From positions 124,001 through 188,000 of the forward strand of contig NZ_AWGD01000036.1 in the NCBI RefSeq assembly GCF_000495795.1: a stretch of 64,000 nt of DNA. The letters are read 5' to 3'. Origin of the DNA: Asticcacaulis sp. AC460. Lineage in GTDB: Bacteria > Pseudomonadota > Alphaproteobacteria > Caulobacterales > Caulobacteraceae. Made by a program: the position numbers and the translations under genes. Positions 8,484-16,693 of this stretch are shown in pieces. The stretch's first letter is position 1, and each line of letters opens with the position of its first letter. Below the pieces are notes generated by a model, which was not told the origin of the DNA, made no database searches, and worked only from the letters and a program-made list of their open reading frames with translations.

Positions 8484-9686
8484 TTACGGCACCACAAACC
8501 GCTCGCGGTTCAGGTACAGCCACCCCGCACTCAGCAGTCCAACACCGGCCAGGCCCGCCATCAAACCATAGCCGCCGACGCCGAAGGCGGCGAACACCGC
8601 CCCCGACAGCATGGTCCCGATCCCCATCATCACCCCGTTGGCATAGGCTGCATTGACCGTCTGGGCCAGGCCCTCATAGCCCTTGGGCGCCAAGCGATAG
8701 ATCAGTTCCAGCCCGGCGAAATAGACCGCCGCAAAACTGAAAATATGCAGCAACTGCAACGGCCACAGCAGCCATAGCGGCGGTCCGAACGCCATCACGC
8801 CCCAGCGCGCCACCGCCAGCACCGCCGCCAGGATCAGCATCCGCCACGGCCCGACCCGGCGGCGGAAACGATCGGCGAACATCATGAAGGCGATCTCGCC
8901 CACCACGCCCACTGCCCAGAGATAGCCGCAGGTCGCCGTCGACAGGCCGCTGTTCTTCCAGATCAGGGTCGAAAAGGCATAGTAGAAGCTGTGCGACGCC
9001 TGCAGGCAGCCCACCGCCAGCAGCAGCCAGAACAGGCCGCGATTGCCCATCAGCACGCGCAGCCTTTGCCAGGCGGTCTCCGAGCCCTGGAGGTGGCGCA
9101 GGTCCTGACGCGGTTCCGCAGGCAGGATGAACCGCCCCGACACCGCCATGATGGCGACGGCGATCACCACCCACCACAGGATCAGATCGGGTGACGCCCA
9201 CACCAGCAACAGCCCGAGCAGGACCTCAGCGACGACGAAGGCGAACGAACCGATCGACCGCGGAACGGCGTAGTTGAAGCCGTGGCTGCGCGACAACTGC
9301 CAGGTCATGGAATCGAGCATCGGCGACACACTGGTCGAGCAGGTATAGGCGCAGGCATAAAGGATCAGGAAGGCGGCGAACCGCCACGGTCCGTACAGCT
9401 GCGACAGACCCATCAGGGCGTAGAACAGCGCTGCGGCCGCGGCAAACCACATCATCGGCGTCCGGTAAAGCGCGAACCGGTCGGCCCAGAGGCCGCTCAA
9501 AGGGCCCGACACCGCGCGCAACAGCAAGGGCACGGCCAGGATAAGACCGATCTGTTCGCCGGTCATGCCGTGGTGGTCAAGCCACACCGGCATGAAGGGC
9601 AGATTGGCGCCCGTCATGGAAAACAGCAGGATGTAAAACAGCGCCTGCCGGTTTTGCGTCGTGAAAAGGGTTGTGGCCTGCGCCAT
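8484..9686 (-). CDS. MFS transporter (PPP/LacY-like, 12 spans)
   Basis: 400 aa inner-membrane permease. The start LFYILLFSMTGANLPFMPVWL and the loop GLWADRFALYRTPM (the MFS motif-A position) resemble the phenylpropionate permease (HcaT-like) and nucleoside:H+ symporter branch of MFS. About 12 hydrophobic segments can be counted, with a charged central loop near residues 190-215. Substrate unknown. Divergent from pip with only 49 bases between starts, so the two share a promoter region. Confidence 0.85.
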   Translation of the reverse strand: MAQATTLFTTQNRQALFYILLFSMTGANLPFMPVWLDHHGMTGEQIGLILAVPLLLRAVSGPLSGLWADRFALYRTPMMWFAAAAALFYALMGLSQLYGPWRFAAFLILYACAYTCSTSVSPMLDSMTWQLSRSHGFNYAVPRSIGSFAFVVAEVLLGLLLVWASPDLILWWVVIAVAIMAVSGRFILPAEPRQDLRHLQGSETAWQRLRVLMGNRGLFWLLLAVGCLQASHSFYYAFSTLIWKNSGLSTATCGYLWAVGVVGEIAFMMFADRFRRRVGPWRMLILAAVLAVARWGVMAFGPPLWLLWPLQLLHIFSFAAVYFAGLELIYRLAPKGYEGLAQTVNAAYANGVMMGIGTMLSGAVFAAFGVGGYGLMAGLAGVGLLSAGWLYLNRERFVVP

Positions 9687-9735
9687 TTGGGCTTTAGAGT
9701 GTTACCTGAAACTATCGCCTCCTCTCTTAGAGCTC

Positions 9736-10743
9736 ATGACCGATTCTGCCAATTCCAAGCCCAGGCCCATGCCACCGCGCGGCCTCTATCCCGACATCGA
9801 GCCGTTCGACAGCGGCCACATGGCGACGGAAGGCAAGCATCGCATCTATTACGAGCAAAGCGGCAATCCGGCCGGCCTGCCCGTGGTGGTGCTGCACGGC
9901 GGCCCCGGTGGCGGGACTTCGCCCAACCTGCGCTGCTACTTCAATCCGGACGGCTACCGCATCATCATGCTGGACCAGCGCGGTTGCGGCAAGTCGACAC
10001 CGCATGCCTCGCAGGACATCTCGCTTGAGGACAACACCACCTGGCACCTGGTCGCCGATATCGAGCGCCTGCGTGAAAAGCTGGGGATCGAAAAGTGGGT
10101 GGTGTTCGGCGGATCATGGGGCTCGACCCTGTCGCTGGCCTATGCCTTGAAACACACCGACCGGGTGGCGGCGTTGATCCTGCGCGGCATATTTTTGGTG
10201 CGCAAGTCCGAGCTGGACTGGTTCTACCAGGAAGGCGCGTCGCACCTCTATCCCGACATCTGGCAGAAGTTTTTGGCGCCTATCCCCGAGGATGAGCGCG
10301 GCGATATGCTGAACGCCTATGTGCGGCGCCTGAACGGTTCCGACCGGGCTCTGGCGACGCGCTGCGCCCTGGCGTGGAGCGGCTGGGAAGGTGATACGTT
10401 GTCGATCGAAGGTCCGTCCGAGGCGGCGTCGAAGTTTTCGGATCCGGAGTTTGCGTTGGCGTTTGCGCGGATCGAGAGCTGGTATTTCAAGAATGGCGGG
10501 TTCTTCGAGACCGACAACTGGGTGCTGGAGAATATCCGGACGTTGAAGGACGTGCCGGCGTGGATCGTCCAGGGTCGGTATGACGTGGTGACGCCGATGA
10601 AAACGGCCTGGGAACTGCATCAGGCCTGGCCGGAAGCCCGGTTCAACCTGATCAAAAAGGCCGGGCATTCGTCCAGCGACCGGGGAATCCTGGAAGGGCT
10701 TGTCGCGGCGGCCGATGAAGCTCTGGTGGCCCTGGGGAAGTAG
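9736..10743 (+). CDS. pip: Proline iminopeptidase
   Basis: 335 aa alpha/beta hydrolase (family S33) that removes N-terminal proline. Oxyanion HGGPGGG at 54-60, nucleophile S127 in GGSWGS, acid D283 (GRYDVVTP) and base H311 (AGHSSSD). The cap domain contains the GWEGDTLSIEG element typical of Pip, and length is normal. The frame is open upstream to 9661, but that region overlaps the MFS start. ATG 9736 gives the standard MTDSANS-type N-terminus followed by LYPDIEPFDSGHM. Confidence 0.95.
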   Translation: MTDSANSKPRPMPPRGLYPDIEPFDSGHMATEGKHRIYYEQSGNPAGLPVVVLHGGPGGGTSPNLRCYFNPDGYRIIMLDQRGCGKSTPHASQDISLEDNTTWHLVADIERLREKLGIEKWVVFGGSWGSTLSLAYALKHTDRVAALILRGIFLVRKSELDWFYQEGASHLYPDIWQKFLAPIPEDERGDMLNAYVRRLNGSDRALATRCALAWSGWEGDTLSIEGPSEAASKFSDPEFALAFARIESWYFKNGGFFETDNWVLENIRTLKDVPAWIVQGRYDVVTPMKTAWELHQAWPEARFNLIKKAGHSSSDRGILEGLVAAADEALVALGK

Positions 10744-10780
10744 CGATTGTCCTGAAACAGGGCGGCGCTCTACCTATGCA

Positions 10781-10862
10781 TACCCCTCCACCGCTTCCTT
10801 GCGCGGCAAGGGCTATACCCTTGCTCGCTCACCCGACCTCCCCACTTCGTAAGGAGGAGGGC
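10781..10862 (+). repeat. Pyrimidine-rich intergenic repeat, copy E (degenerate)
   Basis: Between pip and rodA. ACCCCTCCACCGCTTCC, then TTGCTCGCTCACCC, then CCTCCCCACTTCGTAAGGAGG with imperfect end pairing. Same block order as the 1.2-kb repeat but more diverged. It may act as a terminator for either converging gene. Confidence 0.5.
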
Positions 10863-10909
10863 GTTTGTAACGTCGGACATTCGGTAACTTGAAGCTTTGA
10901 AGACGCGGC

Positions 10910-12076
10910 TTATTCCATAAGGTTTGCCAGCATCGACGACTGTTTCGGCAGCTCCTGGTAGCGGTGCACCTTCACGCCCAGGATCAGGCCGAAGCCCGCC
11001 ATCACCGTTAGCATAACCGAGCCGCCGTAGGACACCAGCGGCATAGGAATCCCCACCACCGGGAACAGGCCCATCACCATGGCGCCGTTGATCAGCACGT
11101 AACAGGCATAGGTCGCGATCGCGCCCGACGCCGCCAGCCGGCCAAAGTGCGAGTGCGACAAGGCCGCCATGCGCAAGGCCATGATGATGATCGTGCCGCT
11201 CAGCAGCAGCACCATGGCGCCGCCGACCATGCCCAGCTCCTCGGACACCGCTGCCATGATGAAGTCGGTGTGTTTTTCCGGCAGGAAGTTGAGCTGAGAT
11301 TGCGACCCCAGCCCCAGACCCTTGCCCAGCAACCCGCCCGAACCCATGGCGATCTTGGACTGCAGGATGTGATAGCCTTCGCCGGACGGATCGCCCTCAG
11401 GGTTCAGGAAGGTCAGGATGCGGTTGCGCTGGTAGTCGTGCAGCACGAAGAAATAGGCCAGCGGCACGGAGATCGCGCCCATCAGGCCGGCGCCGGCGAT
11501 GGCCTTCCAGTTCAGCCCGGCCAGGACCATGACGGCGCCGCCGGTCAGCAGGATCAGCATGCCCGTCCCCAGGTCCGGCTGGTGCATGACCAAGGCCGAG
11601 GGCACGGCGATCATCAAGGCCGGGACCAGCAGCCAGAAGGACCAGTTGGCGTCCTCGGGCTTGCGTTCGTGATAGAAGCGCGCCAGGGCCAGGACGATGG
11701 CCAGCTTCATGAATTCCGACGGCTGGAAGGAGATCGGACCGAATTCCAGCCAGCGCTGGGCGCCCATGCGGGTGTCGCCGATCAGCTCGACCAGGATCAG
11801 CAGGATCAGCGACACGGCATAGGACGGATAGGCCAGCCACAGCCAGAAGCGCAGGTCGACCACCGCCAGGACCAGGGCCATGGCCAGGAACAGGGCGAAG
11901 TTGCGCAGCTGGCTGTAGGCCCAGGGCTCCCAGCTCATGCCGCCGACGCTGTACTGGATCAGGGCGCCGATGCCCGCCAGCATGGCCAGCAGGGTCACGA
12001 AGACCCAGTCGATCTGACCGATCTTGCTGTCGTAGCGTTCCCGCTGACCGGGACGTGAAAGCGCACTTTGTACCAT
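10910..12076 (-). CDS. rodA: RodA, SEDS peptidoglycan glycosyltransferase
   Basis: 388 aa, ten-span SEDS protein that polymerises glycan strands during cell elongation with its partner PBP2. Seen in sequence: RMGAQRWLEFGPISFQPSEFMKL-type loop (the conserved WxxxGxxxxQPSE), LPEKHTDFIMAAVSEELG in the large periplasmic loop containing the catalytic Asp region, and PVVGIPMPLVSYGGS near the C-terminus. Last gene of the mre/mrd cluster, eight bases after mrdA copy 1. Confidence 0.96.
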   Translation of the reverse strand: MVQSALSRPGQRERYDSKIGQIDWVFVTLLAMLAGIGALIQYSVGGMSWEPWAYSQLRNFALFLAMALVLAVVDLRFWLWLAYPSYAVSLILLILVELIGDTRMGAQRWLEFGPISFQPSEFMKLAIVLALARFYHERKPEDANWSFWLLVPALMIAVPSALVMHQPDLGTGMLILLTGGAVMVLAGLNWKAIAGAGLMGAISVPLAYFFVLHDYQRNRILTFLNPEGDPSGEGYHILQSKIAMGSGGLLGKGLGLGSQSQLNFLPEKHTDFIMAAVSEELGMVGGAMVLLLSGTIIIMALRMAALSHSHFGRLAASGAIATYACYVLINGAMVMGLFPVVGIPMPLVSYGGSVMLTVMAGFGLILGVKVHRYQELPKQSSMLANLME

Positions 12077-12084
12077 GATAATCT

Positions 12085-14088
12085 CTAATCAGCGGGAGGT
12101 GTTTCGGCCGGCTGGCCTTCATTGGGCATGTCGCTGGCGCCGGCGGCCTCGCCGCGGGCCAAGGCGGCGGTATCGAGCGCGGTACTGACCGGGCCGACGA
12201 TGCGTTTCTGGATCTCAGGGTCCTTGATCATGGCCAGGCGCATGATCTCGCGCGCCTTGGGCGCGGCGAAGCGGCCGCCGGCGACGCCATGTTCGACCAC
12301 CACGGCGCAGGCATATTTCGGCGCGTCCGACGGCCCGAAACAGACGAACAGGCCGTGGTCCTTGTGCATCCAGTCTGCCGCCTTGCGGGTGCCGGCCTTG
12401 GCATAGTCGATGACCTGCGCCGTGCCGGTCTTGCCGGAAATCGTGATATTGGGGCCAAGGTCGAGTTGTGAGTTGGTGCGGCCCGTGCCGCCAGGTTCGT
12501 TCGACACCGCCCACATGCCGCCGCGGACGATATCCAGATGCGCCTTGGGGATGCCGAGGTCGGCGAAGTCCTTGGTATGGTCGATGACCTTGTCGCCGAT
12601 CTGGCGCACCAGGTGCGGCTCGACCGCCTTCATGCCGTTGGCAATGCGCGAAGCATAGACGGCCAGTTGCAGCGGCGAAACGTGAACATAGCCCTGGCCG
12701 ATGGCCACCGAAGCGGTTTCGCCGGGATGCCATTTCGGGTCGTTCGCACGGCCCTTGGTCCCGTTGAAATAGTCGCGCTTCCACTGCTCGGTCGGGATAA
12801 GGCCGCGCTTCTGGCCATCGATCTCGAAACCGTCCCAGGTATGGCCCAGGCCCAGCTTGCCGGCGAATTTGGCGATACGGTCGACGCCAGCGCGGTTGCA
12901 CATGGAATAGAAGTAGGTGTCGCACGAGAACTTGTGCGCATTGCGCATGTTCACCGAGCCGTGGACGCCGTGGCAGCGGAAGAAGCGGTTGCCGACCTGG
13001 TAGCCGCCGCGGCAGAAGACCTGTTCCTCCGGGTTGATCCCGGCATCGAGAATGGCCAGGGCCGTCGCCATCTTGAAGGTCGAGCCCGGCGCGAAGGTCG
13101 AGCCCACCGACTTGTCCAGCAACGGCTTGCGCTCATAGTCGGCCAGCAGGCGGTAGGCCTTGGTCGGAATGCCGGAAACGAACAGGTTGGGATCGAAGCT
13201 GGGCGCCGACACCATGCAGATGATTTCGCCGGTGTGGATGTTCATCATCACCGCCGAACCGGAATCGGTGCCAAAGGCTTCGAGCGCCCGGTTCTGGATG
13301 TCGAGATCCAGCGTCAGGGTAACGTCCGCGCCGGGCATGGCGGCGATCGAACCGTCGCCGTCCTCGCCGACCACCTTGCCGCCGGCGTCGACCTCCATCT
13401 TGTTGCCGCCGGCCGTGCCGCGCAGGATGTTGTCGTGGGACTTTTCGATGCCCTGCTTGCCGATGCGGAAAGACGGGTGGTGCAGCAGGTTGATGTCGGC
13501 GTCGGGCTTTTCGCCTTCGACCTTCATGTCGGCGGCGTTGATCTTGGAGACATAACCGACAACGTGGCTGAAGGCGCCGCCGTGGTGGTAGGCGCGAAGC
13601 TGGTCCATGTCGGCGACCACGCCCGGAATGTCGGCCGCATAGAGGCTGACCTTGGAAAAGTCCTCCCAGCTCAGGTCGCCGGCGATCAGGGTCGGCACGG
13701 AACGCTTGTTCTGGTTGATGTCGCGCAGGATACGGCGGCGCATGGCCACGGTCTGGGGTAGGATGTAGGCGACCTGGTCGAGGGTCGAGTTGATGTCCTT
13801 GACCTCGTTGGTCTCGATCATCACCCGGAAGGACGGCCGGTTGCCGGCGATCACCCGGCCGTGGCGGTCCAGGATATCGCCGCGCGGCGGCGGGATGACG
13901 CGGAAATTGAACTGGTTACGCGCCGACAGGGTGGAATACTTGCCGCCCTGCACGATCTGCAGGTGGGCCAGCCGTGTCCCCAGGGCGAACAGGCCCAGAG
14001 CCGTCAGCCCGCCGATCAGGAAGGCACGACGGGTGAAGACTCCCTGGCTTTTGTTGATGTCATTGAAGACAATCGACATTTCCGGCAT
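12085..14088 (-). CDS. mrdA: Penicillin-binding protein 2, tandem copy 1 (rodA-proximal)
   Basis: 667 aa class B transpeptidase that cross-links peptidoglycan for elongation. Cytoplasmic start, one membrane anchor (~22-44), pedestal/dimerisation region with FRVIPPPRGDILDR (63-75), then the transpeptidase: S336-x-x-K339 in PGSTFK, SCD at 388-390, KTG at 553-555. The conserved AIGQGYVHVSPLQLA stretch after the active site is canonical. The neighbouring mrdA copy 2 is a full-length paralogue: about 19 differences in the first 180 residues, but only about half identity in the catalytic middle. Extra C-terminal tail rich in Ala/Pro/Glu. This copy looks the more orthodox of the two. Confidence 0.95.
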   Translation of the reverse strand: MPEMSIVFNDINKSQGVFTRRAFLIGGLTALGLFALGTRLAHLQIVQGGKYSTLSARNQFNFRVIPPPRGDILDRHGRVIAGNRPSFRVMIETNEVKDINSTLDQVAYILPQTVAMRRRILRDINQNKRSVPTLIAGDLSWEDFSKVSLYAADIPGVVADMDQLRAYHHGGAFSHVVGYVSKINAADMKVEGEKPDADINLLHHPSFRIGKQGIEKSHDNILRGTAGGNKMEVDAGGKVVGEDGDGSIAAMPGADVTLTLDLDIQNRALEAFGTDSGSAVMMNIHTGEIICMVSAPSFDPNLFVSGIPTKAYRLLADYERKPLLDKSVGSTFAPGSTFKMATALAILDAGINPEEQVFCRGGYQVGNRFFRCHGVHGSVNMRNAHKFSCDTYFYSMCNRAGVDRIAKFAGKLGLGHTWDGFEIDGQKRGLIPTEQWKRDYFNGTKGRANDPKWHPGETASVAIGQGYVHVSPLQLAVYASRIANGMKAVEPHLVRQIGDKVIDHTKDFADLGIPKAHLDIVRGGMWAVSNEPGGTGRTNSQLDLGPNITISGKTGTAQVIDYAKAGTRKAADWMHKDHGLFVCFGPSDAPKYACAVVVEHGVAGGRFAAPKAREIMRLAMIKDPEIQKRIVGPVSTALDTAALARGEAAGASDMPNEGQPAETPPAD

Positions 14089-14101
14089 GGCGCGATGTCC
14101 C

Positions 14102-16108
14102 CTAGGCCGGCGGCGGGGTAGCGCCGGCCGTCGTTTCGGTCGGTGCGACGGGAATATCGACGGGGTGCGTGGCGGCCTCGGCCTCGGCGGCCTTGAGCGC
14201 GGCCGGGTCGAAGGTGTCCTTGACCGGGCCGACGATGCGCTGACGGACCTCGGGGTCCTTGATCAGGGCCAGGCGCATGATCTCGCGCGCCTTGGGCGCG
14301 GCCGAGGACGCGCCCCAGCCGCCATGCTGGACGATGACGCTCATGGCGTATTTCGGCTTGTCGGCAGGGGCGAAGGCGATGAACCAGGCATGGTCGCGCC
14401 GCTCCCAGTCCAGGTGCAGGGTGGCGCGCGCCCCATCCTTATAGGTGTGCGACTGGGCGGTGCCGGTCTTGCCGGCCATGACGATCGGCCCCAGGTCGAG
14501 CTTGCCCGACCGGGCGGCGGTGCCGCTGGTCACCACGTCGGCCATGGCGGCGCGCACCATGTCGATATGGCTGGGAGCGACCGACAGATCCGCGAACTCG
14601 GGGTAGTTGACGGCCTTGCCGCCGATCGCCTTGATCAGGTGCGGCATGACAACCTTGCGGCCATTGGCGATGCGGGTCACGCTGACGCAGTTCTGCAGGC
14701 AGTTGATATTGGTGAAGCCCTGGCCGATACCGATCGACGGCGTGTCACCCGGCCACCAACGCCCTTCGGCAGGCCGCCCGCGCTTTTCGAAGTATTCCTT
14801 TTTCCAGGCCTTGTCCGGGACCACGCCCGGCTTCTGACCGTCGATGCCGATGTCGAAAATCTGGCCCAGCCCGAACTTGCGCGCGACCTCGGCGATCTTG
14901 TCGGGGCCAACCGCCACGGCCATGTTGTAGAAATAGACGTCGCACGAGGTGACGATGGCGCCGTGCATGTCGAGATTGCCGTGGACGCCGTCGCAGCGGA
15001 AGACGTGGTTGCCATACGGAAACACGCCGCCGCAGGTATGCCGCGTCGTTTCGGGAATGCCCGCTTCCAGCGCGGCCATAGCCACCAGGCACTTGAAGGT
15101 CGACCCCGGCGGGTAGGTCCCCGACAACGCCTTGTCCAGCAGGGGGCGGCGCTCATATTCGTTGAGCAGCTTGAATGTCTTGCTGGGGATGCCTGAGACG
15201 AACAGGTTGGGATCGAAGCCCGGTGTAGAGCTCATGCACAGGACCTCGCCCGTGTGCACGTCCATCATCACCGCCGCGCCGGAGTCGGAACCGAACACGT
15301 CGACCGCACGTTGCTGCAGGTCGGCATCCAGGGTCAGGGTGACGTCCTGGCCGGCGACCGGCGCGCGTGAACCTTCGGAGTCTTCGCCGACGGCGCGGCC
15401 GTTGGCGTCGACCTCCATCTTCTTGCCGCCGGCCGTGCCGCGCAGGACGGTGTCCAGGGCCTTTTCGATGCCCTGCTTGCCCATGCGGAAGGACGGATGA
15501 TGCAGCAGGTTGAGGTCGGCCTCGGGCTTTTTCTCCTCGGCCTCCAGGTCCTTGGCGTTGATCTTGGAGACGTAACCGACGACGTGGCTGAAGGCGCCGC
15601 CGTAATAATAGGCCCGCACCTGGTCCATGTCGGCGACCAGGCCCGGAATATCGTTGGCGTAGAGGCTGACCTTGGAAAAGTCCTCCCAGCTCAGGTCACC
15701 GGCGATCAGGGTCGGGACGGACCGCTGGTTTTGGTTGATGTCGCGCAGGATGCGGCGGCGCGAGGTGACGGTCTGGGGCAGGATGTAGGACACCTGGTCC
15801 AGGGTCGAGTTGATGTCCTTGATCTCGTTCGTCTCGATCATCACCCGGAAGGACGGCCGGTTGCCGGCGATCAGCTTACCGTTACGGTCCAGGATGTCGC
15901 CGCGCGGCGGTGGAATGACGCGGAAATTGAACTGGTTACCCGCCGACATCCTGCTGTATTTTCCGCCCTGAACGATTTCCAGGTGCGCCAGGCGGCCGCC
16001 CAGGGCAAACAGGCCCAGCGCCGTCAGGCCGCCCATCAGGAAGGCGCGCCGGGTGAAGACCCCCTGGCTCTTGTTGATATCGTTGAAGACGATCGACATT
16101 TCCGGCAT
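14102..16108 (-). CDS. mrdA2: Penicillin-binding protein 2, tandem copy 2 (mreD-proximal)
   Basis: 668 aa. It aligns without gaps to copy 1 over the first ~360 residues. Same anchor, FRVIPPPRGDILDR, S336-x-x-K339 (PGSTFK), SCD 388-390 and GKTGTAQ (KTG ~547-549), so it is predicted active. It differs in the normally invariant segment after GIGQG: it reads FTNINCLQNCV where copy 1 has the usual SPLQLA. The C-terminal APKAREIMRLA..IKDPE block is again nearly identical to copy 1. It starts 12 bases after mreD and ends 13 bases before copy 1, so all are co-transcribed. Divergence of the core suggests specialisation; this is inference. Confidence 0.94.
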   Translation of the reverse strand: MPEMSIVFNDINKSQGVFTRRAFLMGGLTALGLFALGGRLAHLEIVQGGKYSRMSAGNQFNFRVIPPPRGDILDRNGKLIAGNRPSFRVMIETNEIKDINSTLDQVSYILPQTVTSRRRILRDINQNQRSVPTLIAGDLSWEDFSKVSLYANDIPGLVADMDQVRAYYYGGAFSHVVGYVSKINAKDLEAEEKKPEADLNLLHHPSFRMGKQGIEKALDTVLRGTAGGKKMEVDANGRAVGEDSEGSRAPVAGQDVTLTLDADLQQRAVDVFGSDSGAAVMMDVHTGEVLCMSSTPGFDPNLFVSGIPSKTFKLLNEYERRPLLDKALSGTYPPGSTFKCLVAMAALEAGIPETTRHTCGGVFPYGNHVFRCDGVHGNLDMHGAIVTSCDVYFYNMAVAVGPDKIAEVARKFGLGQIFDIGIDGQKPGVVPDKAWKKEYFEKRGRPAEGRWWPGDTPSIGIGQGFTNINCLQNCVSVTRIANGRKVVMPHLIKAIGGKAVNYPEFADLSVAPSHIDMVRAAMADVVTSGTAARSGKLDLGPIVMAGKTGTAQSHTYKDGARATLHLDWERRDHAWFIAFAPADKPKYAMSVIVQHGGWGASSAAPKAREIMRLALIKDPEVRQRIVGPVKDTFDPAALKAAEAEAATHPVDIPVAPTETTAGATPPPA

Positions 16109-16120
16109 GACGGCGCGCCT

Positions 16121-16693
16121 CTACTGGAACCGGACGTCGGCATGGAGATATTTCTCCATGAGATACCACACCACCGGGAAGCCCGCGCCGGTCGCCAGGG
16201 CCTGTTCGATGACGCCGAAGATACGCGGTACGCTGCCCGTGTCGATCGCCATGAAGGTGGTGCAGATGGTGAAGAAGATGATCTCGGTAAGGACGAAGAC
16301 GCCGAAGACGATCGTCCAGTCCTGGCCGATGAGATAGGTGCGGGCAAACACCAGGGCGGCATAGACCAGCATCAGGCTCAGGGTCCAGAAACCGAGCGGC
16401 GCGCCCCAGAAGAAATCGAGGAACATCCCCAAGGCGCCCAGGACGAAGGGGGCGATATAGGAAGGCCGGATCAGCGGCCAGGCGAAGGCCAGCAGGAACG
16501 GTGTCACCGGTTCCGGCAGATACAGGCCGAAGGGCTGGAAGGCGGTGGCCAGGACAATGGTGGCCGCCACGCTGATCAGGGCGGGCAGGATGATCCAGTC
16601 CCAGGGACCGACGATCTTGGCGGCCATGCCCCCGCGCATCCCCCGGTTCAGCGGGCTGCGTTCGAACAGGCCGCGCTTCAGGAGGGGTTTCAT
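16121..16693 (-). CDS. mreD: MreD, rod-shape membrane protein
   Basis: 190 aa, about five or six spans, connecting MreC with the elongation machinery. The family is poorly conserved, and identification comes from hydrophobicity, size, the FLDFFWGAPLGFWTLSLMLVYA segment in the middle, and its place between mreC and mrdA. The start ATG overlaps the mreC stop by four bases. A downstream Met at MRGGMAAKIV would shorten it by about 18 residues. Confidence 0.9.
   Translation of the reverse strand: MKPLLKRGLFERSPLNRGMRGGMAAKIVGPWDWIILPALISVAATIVLATAFQPFGLYLPEPVTPFLLAFAWPLIRPSYIAPFVLGALGMFLDFFWGAPLGFWTLSLMLVYAALVFARTYLIGQDWTIVFGVFVLTEIIFFTICTTFMAIDTGSVPRIFGVIEQALATGAGFPVVWYLMEKYLHADVRFQ

Noticed and set aside
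8349-8777. 142-aa plus-strand ORF in the 8.1-kb repeat region
   Set aside because: It starts in a palindromic repeat and runs into the MFS gene on the other strand; no coding signal.
12538-13761. Long plus-strand ORF (407 aa) opposite mrdA copy 1
   Set aside because: Frame shadow caused by high GC; the minus strand encodes a clear PBP2 and this translation has no recognisable domain.
13790-15196. 468-aa plus-strand ORF opposite the two PBP2 genes
   Set aside because: It spans the border of two real genes on the other strand and has shadow-like composition (runs of Gly, Asp, Arg).
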